NCBI RefSeq assembly: GCF_041146395.1
Contig: NC_090989.1
Coordinates: 121,085,501-121,149,500 of the forward strand
Length of the DNA: 64,000 nt
DNA from: Eulemur rufifrons
Lineage: Eukaryota; Chordata; Mammalia; Primates; Lemuridae
Direction of reading: 5' to 3'
Below, in pieces: positions 1-10,600 of this stretch (the first letter of the stretch is position 1; the number at the start of each line of letters is the position of its first letter). Under the pieces are notes generated by a model. It saw only the letters and a program-made list of their open reading frames with translations. It was not told the origin of the DNA and searched no databases. The position numbers and the translations under genes are program-made.

Positions 1-258
1 AAGCAGAACTTTAAAATATTTTTGAGGAAAATACAGGAGAATATCTTAATGAAATAGGGTGTGTGAAGGAGGATTTCGTACACAGAACACAAAAAGTACA
101 CTCTACAAAGGTAAATATGGATACAATGGACTACATAAAATAAAAAATTTTTGTGTAAAATGACATTATAAACATAGTTAAGTCACATACTGAGAGAAAA
201 TGTCTATAACCTACTAAATCAAAAAAGTATTAGTATCTAGAATATATAAAGAATTTCC
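1..258 (+). mobile_element. Old L1M fragment, 3' part of ORF2
   Basis: The stretch follows the L1 ORF2 C-terminal region in order: a 'gaatatctt' segment, the 'ggactacataaaat' segment, then the 'tctagaatatataaagaa' segment that lies near the end of ORF2 in mammalian L1. It has many stops and indels, so it is old. It is cut at the window edge and stops where the younger L1 piece begins near 259. The fragment at 1390-1690 may be the 3' continuation of the same insertion, but the intervening sequence is not L1M and I cannot prove it. Confidence 0.7.
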
Positions 259-1043
259 GCTAAGGAGGTGAGAGACCTATATAGGGAGAACTAAGAAATA
301 CTGAGAAAAGAAGTTGTAGAAGATGTACACAACTGGAAAACCCTACCATGCTCATGGATTGGCACATCGTTAAAATGTACATACTACCTAAAGTGACCTG
401 CAGAATTAATGCAATCCCTATCAAAATACCATCATCATGCTTTACAGATCTAGAAAAAATAATTCTACACTTCATATGGAACCAGAGAAGACCTCGTATA
501 GCCAAAGCAATCTTAAGCAAAAAGAACAAATTGGGAAGCATCAGTCTACCAGACTTCAAGCTTTACTACAAGGTTATAGTAACCAAAACAGCATGGTACT
601 AGCACAAGAACAGAGATATAGACCTTTGGAATGGGACTGAGAACCCAGATATAAAACCATCCTCATATTGTCATCTAATCTTTGACAAAGCAGACAAAAA
701 TATACATTGGGGAAAGAATCTCTATTCAATAAATAGTGCTGGGAAAACTGGGTAACCACATGCACAAGATTGAAACTGGATCTGCACCTCTGACCTCTAA
801 TAAAAATCAACTCACGATGGATAACAGACTTAAACCTAAGGCATGAAACTATAAGAATTCTAGAAGGAAATGTTGGTAAAACTCTTATGGACATAGGCCT
901 AGGCAAAGAATTTATGAAGAAGACCCCTAAAGCTATCGCAGCAGCAACAAAGATAAATAAGTGGGACCTGATCAAATTAAAAAGCTTCTGCACAGCCAAG
1001 GAAACTATCATTAGAGTGAATAGACAACCTACAGAATGAGAGT
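259..1043 (+). mobile_element. Younger L1 fragment (ORF2, RT to C-terminal region), both ends missing
   Basis: This block is closely similar to 55785-56575, the same stretch of the better preserved L1 in this window, so both belong to the same or related strepsirrhine L1 subfamilies. The open piece 348-602 encodes the part after the reverse transcriptase (key words [21 protein letters not shown]). Compared with the other copy it has small deletions (for example near 360) and stops. It breaks off at about 1043 without ORF2 C-terminus, 3' UTR or poly-A. That is odd for a LINE copy, which normally keeps its 3' end, so a later deletion or rearrangement is likely. Confidence 0.85.
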
Positions 1044-1389
1044 GGGACAACATTGATGCTCATGGTCATTCAGGTACTCAGTTCTCTGTAAGAACTACAA
1101 AGTGGAAGTTGGGTCACCACTATGTTTGAATTTTGTCTAGTGGAAAAAGAGAAGAAAGCATGGAGGTATTGCCCACTGCCAGGAGGCTCTTATCCTAAAG
1201 TAGCAGAATAGAAAGCAGCTTAAATTCCACTGGTGAGAACTCAGTCACATAGCTGCATTCAGCTAAAAGGGAGGCTTGGAAATGTGGTCTAGCTGAACAC
1301 CCATGTGTGAAGATGAAGAAGATGGATTTTGGTGGACAACTAGCAGTCTCTACTATACCCTAGGACTCAGCAATTTCATGGCTTAGCTA
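1044..1389. repeat. Unnamed old interspersed repeat (weak)
   Basis: From about 1150 to 1385 the sequence resembles a common old mammalian repeat that contains 'aactcagtcacatagctgca', 'gggaggcttggaaatgtggtc' and 'acaactagcagtctct' type words in this order. I recognise the pattern but cannot name the family with confidence. The first ~100 bases show nothing identifiable. No coding signal is seen. Confidence 0.4.
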
Positions 1390-1690
1390 TACCTTAGCAA
1401 TGCTCTTGCACGTGTATGTGAGAGACACACACAAGAAAGCACATAGGCACACAATTCATAATAGGAAAAAATAGGAAACAATCCAAGTGTCCATTATTAT
1501 AGAATAGAAAAACATAAAATAAACCATGGTATACTCATATACTGGAGCAAAAATGAATGAACTACTGCTCCATAATTGGAAGTATCACACAAGATGCTCC
1601 TAAAGTAATATTCATTTGAGTGGCAGGTATTTAGGTGTTTGTTTTATAATTATATTCAAATTATACTTGTATACATATATATGTACATTG
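1390..1690 (+). mobile_element. Old L1M 3' end
   Basis: The order 'aattcataatagg', 'ggaaacaatccaagtgtcc', 'atggtatactcatatactgg', 'aatgaatgaactac' is the ORF2-end to 3' UTR sequence of L1M elements. It passes into the AT-rich 'tttataattatattcaaattatac' tail at 1645-1700. Strongly diverged and non-coding. Confidence 0.7.
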
Positions 1691-2340
1691 TATTAATTAT
1701 TTTGTATATATTTGCCATAGCAAAGTTACCTCCCCAAAATGAAGTAAATATAATTTTTCATCCAAAAGGCTTGTAAAAATAATGTTCATTAATATTAAAT
1801 GTAGGCAAAGATATGGACAGTAAAAGTATGAATTGTAGCTTTACTCTATAGGGCATTTGGGCAGTATCTTAAAAAACTTAAATGAGGCATTTCTATGAAC
1901 TTCAATTTCACTGGTCAGCACCAACCTGGAGAAACAACCATCAGACACTTAAGGAGGCAATGTGCAAAGGTGATCAGTGCAGCAAATCTTAACACAGCAA
2001 CAATTGAGAATAACCCACATATCATTAATTAAGTCAATGACCAACTAAACTATGATCCAGCCATACTACCAAATATTATGAAATGGTAAAAAAAAAAAAA
2101 AAAAAGTGATGTAGAACTATCTGTGCTTAACATGAGTAGATCTTCAACACAGTGTTCTGTGAAAAGGCAACTTGCAGAACAAATAGGAGAAAATAGTATA
2201 TTTCCTATAGGGTTGTATGTGTGTGTATTTTTTGTTTTGCACTATTTCCAAAAAATAATTTGCTGTTTTAAAAAAGCCTATATATGAAGAACTACTTTTT
2301 TGAAAACATATTGAGCTTAAAAATGTTTTAAAACCAAAAA
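1691..2340 (+). mobile_element. AT-rich DNA with a second L1M-like 3' segment
   Basis: About 1920-2280 resembles another L1M 3' region: 'actatgatccagccatactacc' followed by a pure A18 run (2088-2105), then 'aaggcaacttgcagaacaaatag' and 'tagtatatttcc'. The preceding 200 bases are AT-rich with no assignable identity. No gene is seen. Confidence 0.5.
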
Positions 2341-2373
2341 ACTGACTTGACCATCTACATAAAACTAAATGAA

Positions 2374-2440
2374 GAGATGATACAACTCATTCATTCATTC
2401 AAAAATATTTATTGAGTGCATGAAATGTGCCAGAATCTCA
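2374..2440 (-). mobile_element. L2 3' end fragment
   Basis: The words 'cattcattcattcaaaaatatttattgagtgca' and 'gaaatgtgccag' match the reverse complement of the L2 terminus. Short and old. Confidence 0.65.
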
Positions 2441-3100
2441 GTTACAATGAATGATGAATTATAAACTAAATCTCTTCTTTACAAAATTTAATCATTTCAA
2501 AGATTTAGTTTCATCAAAAGTGAAACTTAGAAATCACAATACTATTTCCCCGTATTTTTATCAAGCAAATTCTCTGGGTTTTTATTTTGGCAAGTGAGTC
2601 AATTAGACAAGTCCAGTAATTGCTGAAGGTCTGGTTTACCCATCTGAAAAATGAGGCGAGTATGTATTCTGCTCAAAAGTCAGGTAGCAGGCATTTGAGA
2701 GTAAAAAATCTGATCATTTTCTTTATGGAGCGCTATGTGTGGCTGATCAAGGGGAAGAAATAAAGGCAATTTATCTTACTTTTCACAAAGAGTCTAAGGT
2801 ATGAAATGCTAATCACTAAAACAAGAAATACAGTCCAGATCAAAATACTGTTAGATGATCACACAACTAATTGGAGAGTGAGAACCAAAGGGGACTTATT
2901 AACGGTAAAATCCACAAGTGTTTTTCAAAGAGGTCAGTGTAAAACGTGTGCCTTTTTCAGCACCTTCACTGAGGACTCAATAGTGCAATAGAAAGCATGC
3001 TGGTTAAATTTGTGTTTGTCACTTCTTGCCTTTTGAAATCTTCCTTTTGAAAAATTAGAATTAAGAATGGTTGACTTTCCTAATATTTAATAGATGAGCC
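2441..3100. other. Unique AT-rich DNA, no gene seen
   Basis: No repeat, splice pattern or coding frame is recognised. A 61-codon open frame at 2806-2991 has no recognisable domain and is of the length expected by chance. Confidence 0.5.
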
Positions 3101-3544
3101 ACAAATGGACACCGTTGGCTCTGATCTCACCACATCTAAATGAGGCGGTCCTGGAGGGAATAGCATGAACCTCAGTCTAAGAGCCTGTCCATTTGCCCCA
3201 ATTCCTGCTAGCATCTTAGATAGTTTCATAGGCATTAACAACAGAGGCCTGAGCGTTTCTCTAGTGCCTCAGGCAAGTGTCACGACTCCACTACCTCTTG
3301 ACAGCATCAGAAACTGCCCCACTTCCATGACCTCCGACTCTGGAAACTCCCCTTGGACCAGTACCTCCGGGCCTCCAGCACCCCTGTCCATCACGACACC
3401 TCGGCCTTAGCCCCCACCCAGCTGCCCCACACCACCAAGAACACCAGGTGCTCCTGGCTGCACGTGCTTCCAGTCTAGCCTAGACCCTATGGTCAGGCCC
3501 TGCCAACAAAGCCAAGTGTGCTGGCGGAGTCTCTAGAATTGAGC
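3101..3544. other. Unique C-rich DNA, no gene seen
   Basis: The block is noticeably richer in C and in CC dinucleotides than its flanks. The 81-codon open frame at 3165-3410 is serine/proline-rich and looks like the consequence of base composition. It may be a diverged old repeat but I cannot place it. Confidence 0.4.
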
Positions 3545-3820
3545 TCCCCACCATGATAGTCGTCAGCCACACCAGGATGCCGGGCACTTGATGTGTAGCC
3601 TGTCCAAATGAAATGTGCCATTACTATAAAATACAGGCCAGATTTCAAGAACTTAATATGGAAAAAATGTAAAGTATTTTACTGGTAATTTTTATGTCAA
3701 TGTGTGGAAACGGTGGTTTTTAAAAATGTGTCACCTGCTTTTTTCTACTTTTTTAATGTGATTACTAGAAAATAAGTGGCTTGGGTTATATCGCTATTGA
3801 ACAGAATGTCCCCAGAACCA
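3545..3820 (+). mobile_element. Ancient DNA-transposon-like interspersed repeat
   Basis: The order 'gggcacttgatgtgtagc', 'gaaatgtgccattactataaaatac', 'ggccagatttcaagaactta', 'ttttttaatgtgattactagaaaat' follows a well-known old mammalian repeat, which I believe is a non-autonomous DNA transposon. I cannot name the subfamily safely. Confidence 0.5.
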
Positions 3821-4369
3821 GCTGCTGACTGGGACTACTGGAAACAGAATCTGGCTCTCTGGGGCCAGGGATTGGCAAGAGTTAGGTGGGTGTCAAGGCC
3901 CCACCGAGGTGGGTTGTGGCGAAGGGCATCCCAGAGGGGCTAGGCTACCCTGCAGGGAAGGCGAGTCAGCGGCCTAGTCCTGCAACACCGCAGAGATCTC
4001 TGCCCACAGGCTAATGGCTGGGGGTGGGGGGAGTGGGTTGCTGAGGAAGCAACTGGCCACATTGGTACTACCTGGCATTTTTGCCATTCCAGCTGTTAGC
4101 GTTCAGTGCACAGACCTGACTAAGGGAAGAGGAGGGATCCAGGCAGGCAGAAAGCCCACACCCACGCTGGATGAGTGAGAATGAGGAGCCAGAAAAGGAG
4201 AGGTACCATTCCACACCAGAGGAATGATGGAGAGAGAGATAACTACACAAGTTGTCCAAAATAATCCCAGATGGACAAATAGGAACTTGAATATAAAGTC
4301 AAGAAATCTGAAGTTTCCCTTTTGGAGATCTGGATAAATCTATTTCCCATTCCATACCCCAGAAGTAGC
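3821..4369. other. Unique DNA, no gene seen
   Basis: GC-moderate sequence with a G-rich patch at 4020-4040. The 63-codon minus-strand open frame here has no recognisable features. Confidence 0.45.
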
Positions 4370-4865
4370 CCCTGAGACAGTGACTAGAATGCAAGTTTAT
4401 CTGGGGGTGTGCTGGGTGCTCCAGGCTCACTGGGGTCCCCTTTACTGGCAGGTGCACCCATCCTCCAGCTGTGAGTGTTGGCTACTAGCCCCTCACAACA
4501 GACCTCTTCTCCAGAGGATTGCCTTTGGCCAAATGGGCACTGCCTCTGCTTGGAGGATATGCCAGCCCCCTCTACCTTCAGGGTAAACCTCAGGAAATGT
4601 CTAACTGAAGTGGCGGTTCAAAGGGCCAGCCTCCCCTTGACTCAGAGGGGACCATCGCTGGTACAGTTTGTACACCAGAAGCTCCGCAAGGGATTGGGCT
4701 GAAGCCAGTCTCCAGCTGAGACCACATCCTTGTTCAGCTCCTTCCCCTGCCCCATCCTGAAGCCCCCTCTCCTTTTCCCTGAAGCTTTCCCCTACAAAAT
4801 CACTTGAGCAAGACCCTTGTCTCAGGCTCTGCTTCTAGGGACCTCACTAAGGCAGGAGGTGAAGG
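4370..4865 (+). repeat. Probable old LTR-like repeat
   Basis: It opens with 'gagacagtgactagaatgca' and closes with 'cttgtctcaggctctgcttctaggga', a closing motif I associate with an old, widespread mammalian repeat of LTR type. A related segment in reverse orientation seems to lie at 32725-32900. The family name is uncertain and no reading frame is supported. Confidence 0.4.
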
Positions 4866-5356
4866 AAACACAGGTAGGCGAGTGGGAAAGTGAGACAAGG
4901 ACAGAGCCAGTAAAGGTGTGTTTTCAAGCTGGTCATTACCATGGGTGACTGGAAATTAATCCTGTGGGGAAACTCTGGAGGCCAGTGTATAATGCACACC
5001 TCAGAGTTAGCCCATCTAGGGGATGAGGAAGTTGGGGTATTTATACACCTGTTCTCTCCAGACACTGGCTGGAAGCTGCTAGGGTGGGGAGCATCAACTC
5101 CACACACGTCCAGCCTGCCCCTGATGGGCAGGGCAGCCCTCTGAGGCTTCAGAGAAAAGCCTTGGGCTCCAAAGCTGGCAGGTGGAAGTCAGGTGACCAG
5201 GACTGAAGTGCTAGAGGAGGGCACATGGGCAGGGTATAAGGGTCTTCAATCCTAGCCCCAAACCTGTTTCTCCCTAACGAGTTCTATGCATGGACCTCTG
5301 GAACATCACTATTAAGCACCGTACTGACCCAAACAGGCTTGGCCCCTCTCTGTTCA
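4866..5356. other. Unique DNA, no gene seen
   Basis: Two overlapping open frames on opposite strands (4847-5107 minus, 4941-5144 plus) mirror each other and show no domain. No repeat is recognised. Confidence 0.45.
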
Positions 5357-5403
5357 CACACACACACACACTCACACACACACACACACTCACACTCACA
5401 CAG
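5357..5403. repeat. (CA)n microsatellite with CT interruptions
   Basis: A run of CA dinucleotides interrupted by single CT steps. Likely polymorphic in length, as CA tracts usually are. Confidence 0.95.
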
Positions 5404-6020
5404 CATTTCTGTGAGAGGCGGCTTCATGGGGGACTCAGCAGTGATGGAGATAATTACTTTGCAGGGATATATGTATCTTCAAAGATAACATTGCGCGTTC
5501 ATGTTCTTAAAAGTCCTTCAGCTGCCCTCCCTGGGGAACCCTTGCCGGCTGCTTCAGCTCTGGGCTCCCCATGTGAATAAGAGTTCATCAAGGTATTCAG
5601 CGGAACAAAAGGGTCTTTCATTAGAAAGTACTCTCCTTAGAAAGTATGTGTGGATTAACAAAGTAATTTTACTCTCTGTTACATTAGTATCATCCTATGC
5701 GTTTATCTCCCCTTGAGTTAAGAATTAAGTTTTAAATTTAAGTTTGCGTGCTAAATTGAAGAGTGAATTTTTTATTGTGTTGTCTCTTGGCTGTGTGACT
5801 TAGCACAATAGCAGCAGCAGGAATGCAGATATCAGCATCACCCAGAGAGACCCTGGGGAGGGGAATAAGAGGAAGGTGCAGGCGTCACACCAGCCACGCT
5901 AGAGGAGAGGGACTGATCCCAGGGCATGCGCATGGGAACCGTTTCCTTCCCTCTGGCCCCCAGGGCACATGCTTACCACCCCCAGGAAAGCCTCTGCATC
6001 AGTGAGGCAAGGTTGTTATT
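5404..6020. other. Unique DNA, no gene seen
   Basis: No recognisable element. Short open frames at 5501-5716 and 5823-6005 lack any family signature. Confidence 0.45.
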
Positions 6021-6024
6021 GCTG

Positions 6025-6330
6025 TTATTCAATTATTTATTCAGCATATGTTTACTGAGTGCCCATTGCATGCTGGGCACTGGTGAAACAGACGAGCAAG
6101 ATGGATGGACAAGGACCCTATTCTCATGGATGTTAAACCCCAGTGGAAGAGACAGACCCTCTCCCCACAAAACAAGCAAATACAATAACTAAGATCACTT
6201 GAGACGATACCAAATAAGCCCACGTAGAAACTGAGAGGCTGAGTGACAGAAAGGATGACTGTTCACGGGATGAGGGATGCACCTTCATGCCATTTGGGAG
6301 GACATTTCTGAGGTCACATTTAATCAGGGG
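6025..6330 (-). mobile_element. L2 3' region
   Basis: The words 'ttatttattcagcatatgtttactgagtgcc' and 'gctgggcactggtgaaacag', then 'ccctattctcatggatgtta' and 'catttctgaggtcacattta', follow the L2 3' region read in reverse complement. This is one of the longer L2 copies on the minus strand. Confidence 0.75.
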
Positions 6331-6683
6331 ATGTAAACAGAAATGTCAAAGAAAGACGGGTTGTATGGGGGACTGAAGCCAGTTAGTGAGGAGCAAATAG
6401 CTGAAAATGTAGGACATGAAGTTGGAGAAATGGCAGGGCTCGTTTACATGGCACTCTCTTTATTTTGAGTTGTGATTTTAAGTATGATGATCTTGGAGAA
6501 AGTTTCCTCTGAGGGATGACCTGGGGCAGGGCTAACATGGCAGGGTGCACCACCCCTATCCACTAGCAATAGCGGTATCTGGAACTCAATGCCCAAAATA
6601 GATTTCACCTCTATGGGGGCCACTGTGCTTGTGCTAAGGGAATAGCTTGAGTGGCCTCCACAGGTACCTGCCAGCCATGTCAC
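6331..6683. other. Unique DNA, no gene seen
   Basis: Nothing recognisable. The minus-strand open frame at 6444-6719 runs into the AT-rich repeat and is not supported as a gene. Confidence 0.4.
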
Positions 6684-7076
6684 AATACTCCATATATATA
6701 TTCCATGTACGTATTCCATGTATATATTCCATCTGTATATTCCAGCTGTCTATTCCATTTATATAAACATAAATATATAAATTTATAAATATATATTTCA
6801 TATATATTCCATCCATATAAATATAAATATATTCCATATATAAATATAAATATATATACCATATATATTCCATATATATTCCATATATAAATATATAAAT
6901 ATATATCCATATATAAATATAAATATATAAATTTATAAATATATATCCCATATATATCCTATATATATTCCATATATATCCCATATATAAATATATAAAT
7001 TTATAAATATATATTTCATATATATATTCCATATATAAATACATAAACTTATATAATATATATTCCATATATGTGG
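6684..7076. repeat. AT-rich tandem repeat built on CCATATATATT / AAATATATAAATTTATAAAT units
   Basis: About 390 bases consist of 'attccatatata'-type short units with longer blocks that recur: an 'aaatatataaatttataaat' word begins near 6771, 6921 and 6989. The left edge (6690-6760) has diverged versions with G and C, as if units decay toward the edge. Minus-strand frames stay open through it (6634-7125, 163 codons) and encode Ile/Tyr/Met strings, which is a by-product of the repeat and not a gene. The block could unwind easily or form hairpins. Confidence 0.95.
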
Positions 7077-8379
7077 ATAGCTGCCTCCACCCACCAGAAG
7101 TCAAATTCCCTTCTCCTTGCCCCAAAAGTTTGCAAGTGGCATAAACTGAGTCATAGTCAAGCTGAGCTCCTGGGAACCACCTTCAGGTGCTGAGATAGCC
7201 AAGCTGCCTGCTCCCTCTTGGGAATGGTCAAACTCCACAAGGAAAAGCTTGCTCCCTCCTGCAAGCCTGAGGGCCGGCCCAGAATGTCTTCGGAGGAGCC
7301 CCCTACCCTGTGGTGCCGCAGAGGCTCTGCCTCTGTGTGCAGCAGACAGAGCCAACTGGGAGGATCTGATGGGAGAGCACCCTGTATCCAAAGGCCAGAG
7401 GGGCTCCGAGTTTTTTCTACATGGAGCGTTTCTAGACCAAGAGGCAGGTAATGGGGAGTGGAAGGGGAAGAGAAAACGGAGGAGAAAAGAGAAGGGAAGT
7501 GGAGAAGAGAAAACAGAAAAGCAAAAAGCCTTGTCTAGCATTGTCCCCAAAAAACTGGCACCCACACAAGGCATCCACAAGCCAAGTGTCTCCTTTGCAG
7601 CCATTCCGGTCTCCTATTAGGGCAGGCTAACAATCTTCTAAATGCTGCCTCAAACAGAGAGGGAGACCAGCCAAGTCTAAGAGGACCTAGCCCCACATCA
7701 GCAGTACGGGTGTCTGGCATTGAAGGGCCAGGTTTCTCCCATCCACCTCCTCTCCTAGCACTAAAAGAGGATAATGCCCACAATACCTCCAGGGCAGAGG
7801 GCAATGGGGCAGCCAGGACTGACGCTTCAGACAGGCCTGCCTGGGATGCTGCTGTCCAGCATGCCTTTGTCTGCTTGGACTCCACCCACCCTGGATGGCT
7901 AGATCCGGTTTCTAGCATGATGCATGCAACTTAATCTCACCAGCATGTTTGCAACTAACCCCTCATACCTGGCAATTTTTCCCCCTAAGTCAGGAATCTG
8001 GAATGCATATAGTTTTAAGAATATATTTTAAGAATTTTCTGGACATTTCTCAAGGGTCAGTGAACAGCAACTAGAAAAGTCTGATCTAGTTAGTGCCTTC
8101 TGAGGGTGGAGGTGGGCTTGGATTTCTTTATGCCATTTCCTCTGGTCCGTCCACCTCCATTCAGCCAGGAGAAATGACAGAAGAGGCTTCCTTAGCGGGA
8201 TTCAGGAATGAAAGCAAGAGTCTGGGTTGCCCTGTCCTGAGAACCTTACCCCAGTGAGGGTCTTAGCACCGGGAGTTGAAGTGAGAATGTTCACTACCCT
8301 CATAAGCATTGTTCAAATGTATTCTTAAAGTTACCTTCCTACCAACAGGGATTGAAATTTTTTGTCAGTTTTGAAGATG
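7077..8379. other. Unique DNA, no gene supported
   Basis: Several overlapping open frames up to 167 codons (7101-7604 minus, 7249-7620 plus, 7535-7918 minus) occupy both strands of the same GC-rich stretch, which argues that they are shadows of base composition. A purine-rich A/G patch lies at 7440-7530. None has a recognisable domain or flanking splice pattern. Confidence 0.5.
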
Positions 8380-8640
8380 GTTGCTAAGGGAATCAGGAAA
8401 AAAAGTATTTGGTGTGTAAATCTTATCATTGTTTTCCAAATTAGCATCAACACAAGCTGTAACTTTGAGAGACTTTGAAGCTAATTAGCACATTTACTAC
8501 TGTTTAAGGCAAAATAGACACAAGAGGAGAACCCAGGAGTGGGCCTGATGATAATGTAACTGACCTATTTCTATTTTGCCTTTGCCACTTGACAAGAAGG
8601 TGGGAGCTGAGGGGGAGAATGGCGAAGACCCTGTGGGTAG
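8380..8640. promoter_or_regulatory. Candidate non-coding regulatory element (motif-based)
   Basis: This unique block contains an adjacent GATA-type site (CTTATC, 8422-8427) and SOX-type site (ATTGTT, 8428-8433), and a perfect palindrome GCTAATTAGC (8480-8489) with a homeodomain TAATTA core. It lacks repeat sequence. The call rests on motif clustering alone and is weak; cross-species conservation would decide. Confidence 0.25.
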
Positions 8641-9060
8641 GGAGATCAAATTGTATCACCCTTCGTCCACTGTAACACAGTCCACGGACAACTGTGGCCG
8701 GGAAGTGAAAAAAGTAAAAGCATTTTGAATGGTATTTGATGACAAACTAGCTCAATGTTTCAAAATCACAAGGGGAAACGAGTTGAATTATGAAGTCAGA
8801 GATTTGAGATAAGAAGTACCACTAAATCCTGAGGATATAATCAAGTCTGGGGGAAGGGAGCAGGGAAACAGAAGTAGAAATAACTGTAGCTGTACCAACT
8901 GTTCTGAAGTGTTTGCATTTCTTTAATTTTTACTCTAAATAATGCAGGATCATTTATTCAGTCTTTTTGCTAATGCCAGGTTATGTTTAACAACTTTAAG
9001 ACATAGATTCTTTTTTTTTTTTAGAAAAAGCACAACTTTGTGAAAAGGGTATGGTAGGAT
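8641..9060. other. Unique DNA, no gene seen
   Basis: No repeat or coding frame is recognised. A T12 run lies near 9011-9022. Confidence 0.45.
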
Positions 9061-9255
9061 GCAGTGATTCTCAAACTCTCATGGACTGGCGACATCAGAA
9101 CCACCTGGACGTCCTATTAAAAGCACAGATTTGGGAACTCAACTACTGAACACCCTGAGTTAGCGGGTCTGGACAGGAAACAGTAGTAGAAATTGTTACC
9201 AGTGTTTCTAGGAGATTCCAATGGGCATGCAGCTCTGAGAACTGTGATTTGGATC
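9061..9255 (+). mobile_element. MER5A-like hAT MITE
   Basis: It starts 'gcagtgattctcaaactctc', matching the MER5A terminal inverted repeat, then 'acatcagaaccacctgga' and 'ttctaggagattccaatggg', and ends near 'tgagaactgtgatt'. This is the layout of non-autonomous hAT-Charlie elements. Diverged, non-coding. Confidence 0.7.
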
Positions 9256-9767
9256 TCTGTTCTCCATCCCCTGGAGAAACGTGGCTATTTGGACTGCAAA
9301 GACAAAGACCTGCCACACACTTGCCGGCAGCTGACCTTCATGGAGAAAGCATGCCCGGTGGAAGAAAAGTAGCCTTGCTGCGCCAGCTCTGCACACCAGA
9401 GGAAGCTCGGAGGCATGACAAATGAGCTGGCCTCATATGCCCCGTGTCTCAGAAATGAGCCCATTTACACTCCACGTCCTCCAGCTGAGGACATGACGTG
9501 AGGGGGAAGAGAAATAACTCTAGGCCCTTGTCCTACACCTGTATGTCTTCTTTGCCCCTTTTTGGGTAAACATAAATGGGCCAGATTATAGATCAGAAAA
9601 GTGATAGAATGACAACCAGGACTAAGGCTGCAATCTTCCAAAAGGCTGATTCCCCTCACCCCACACACACCAACCTCCTGGGGCCTCTTAGGGTTAAGCT
9701 TTGGGGTTACTCCAATGGGAGAATGCTCACTAACATCAAGGATTTTTCAGAGTATATTACGAACCAT
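9256..9767. other. Unique DNA, no gene seen
   Basis: Open frames of 62-110 codons occur on both strands (9208-9396, 9465-9668, 9576-9908) without any recognisable family; the last runs across repeat sequence. Confidence 0.45.
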
Positions 9768-9815
9768 CCATCCAGTCAGGAACTATGTATCAAGCCTCAA
9801 TTATGTGCCAGACAC
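9768..9815 (-). mobile_element. L2 terminus fragment
   Basis: The words 'aggaactatgtatcaagcct' and 'aattatgtgccagacac' fit the L2 3' end in reverse. It abuts the next element, which probably inserted into it. Confidence 0.5.
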
Positions 9816-9995
9816 CTGAGCAGCAATTCTCAATGGACACAAGAGTCCCTTGGGGAACTGTTAAAAAAATTACAAATGTCCAAGCCCCTCCCCAGAAATT
9901 TTGAGTAAATTGGTTTTATGTGGGGTCTAGGCTGCTGTCAACTTCCCAGGTGACCCTACTGTGCAGCCACGGTTGAGATCCACTGTGCAAGAGTT
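9816..9995 (+). mobile_element. MER5-type hAT MITE (MER5B-like)
   Basis: It begins 'gagcagcaattctcaa', continues 'cccttggggaactgtta', 'aagcccctccccagaaatttt' and ends 'ggttgagatccactg', the outline of a MER5-group element. Confidence 0.6.
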
Positions 9996-10182
9996 ACACC
10001 CGTGGCCCCCAAACACAAGTGAGCATCAGAATTTCCAGGAGGGCCTGTTAGAGCAGAGTTCCTGCCACCACCACACTCTCTGATTCAGCAGGTCTGAGGC
10101 AGGGCCCAAGAATTTGTTTTTCTGCAAGTTCCCAGGTGATGCTGACTCTGCTGGTCCAGCACCGTGTTCAAATCACTGAGTT
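9996..10182 (+). mobile_element. MER5A hAT MITE
   Basis: The body shows 'gagcatcagaatttccagga', 'tctgattcagcaggtctga' and 'agttcccaggtgatgctgac', which are characteristic MER5A segments in order. It sits directly after another MER5-type element and just outside the left arm of the inverted duplication. Confidence 0.8.
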
Positions 10183-10260
10183 ACTCAGTACCTGCATTTC
10201 ACGAACCATGTAGTCAACTGAGAATATGTTCTCCCGCCTATTTTCCAGCTAGTATCAGAG

Positions 10261-10600
10261 CCCATCCTCTGTGTAGACTGTGCTCTGCTCCAGAAGGCGA
10301 GCTGGTCTGCACCCCAGCCCTCCCACTTGGCTGCATCTTGCTACCTGGAACTCTCTGGCCCTGGCTATGGCAGAGGTTGACTGTGGACTCGTGCTCATTG
10401 GCATGACTTGGACTTTTCAACCACTGTATGGAAAAATGGGCTCCTAGGTGCCCAGGTCCAAGGCTATTGACATAGACATGCTTTGTATGGTGTGGCCAAT
10501 GTCTCAATGCAGGTGGTTACCTTCTTCTTAGTCAAGGGAAGTGAACTTAATTGGAGGCTAAATTACTTTCCCCCTTCAACTAAAAGAGTGTTTCAATCAG
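10261..10600 (+). repeat. Left arm of a ~340 bp imperfect inverted duplication
   Basis: Read as written, this arm matches the reverse complement of 12444-12784 over its whole length, with about 85-90% identity by eye. Shared exact blocks include one starting 'gagctggtctgcacccc' (about 10300-10353) and one starting 'ttttcaaccactgtatgg' (about 10416). The arm does not look like any repeat family I know. Its open frame (10164-10406) shares a stretch of about 29 residues with a minus-strand frame at 12597-12845 solely because the DNA is duplicated. Confidence 0.9.

Noticed and set aside
348..602. ORF2-like frame as a possible functional gene
   Set aside because: It is part of a truncated L1 copy with stops on both sides.
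2088..2105. A18 run as a retroposon tail
   Set aside because: It lies inside L1M-like sequence and is better explained as local A expansion.
6634..7125. 163-codon minus-strand open frame rich in Ile, Tyr and Met
   Set aside because: It is the translation of the AT-rich tandem repeat; several phases are open for the same reason.
7101..7918. Cluster of 123-167 codon frames on both strands
   Set aside because: The frames overlap each other on opposite strands, have no domains, and no splice or promoter context is visible.
10164..10406. Protein similarity between frames at 10.3 kb and 12.7 kb
   Set aside because: It arises from the inverted DNA duplication and is not evidence of a gene family.
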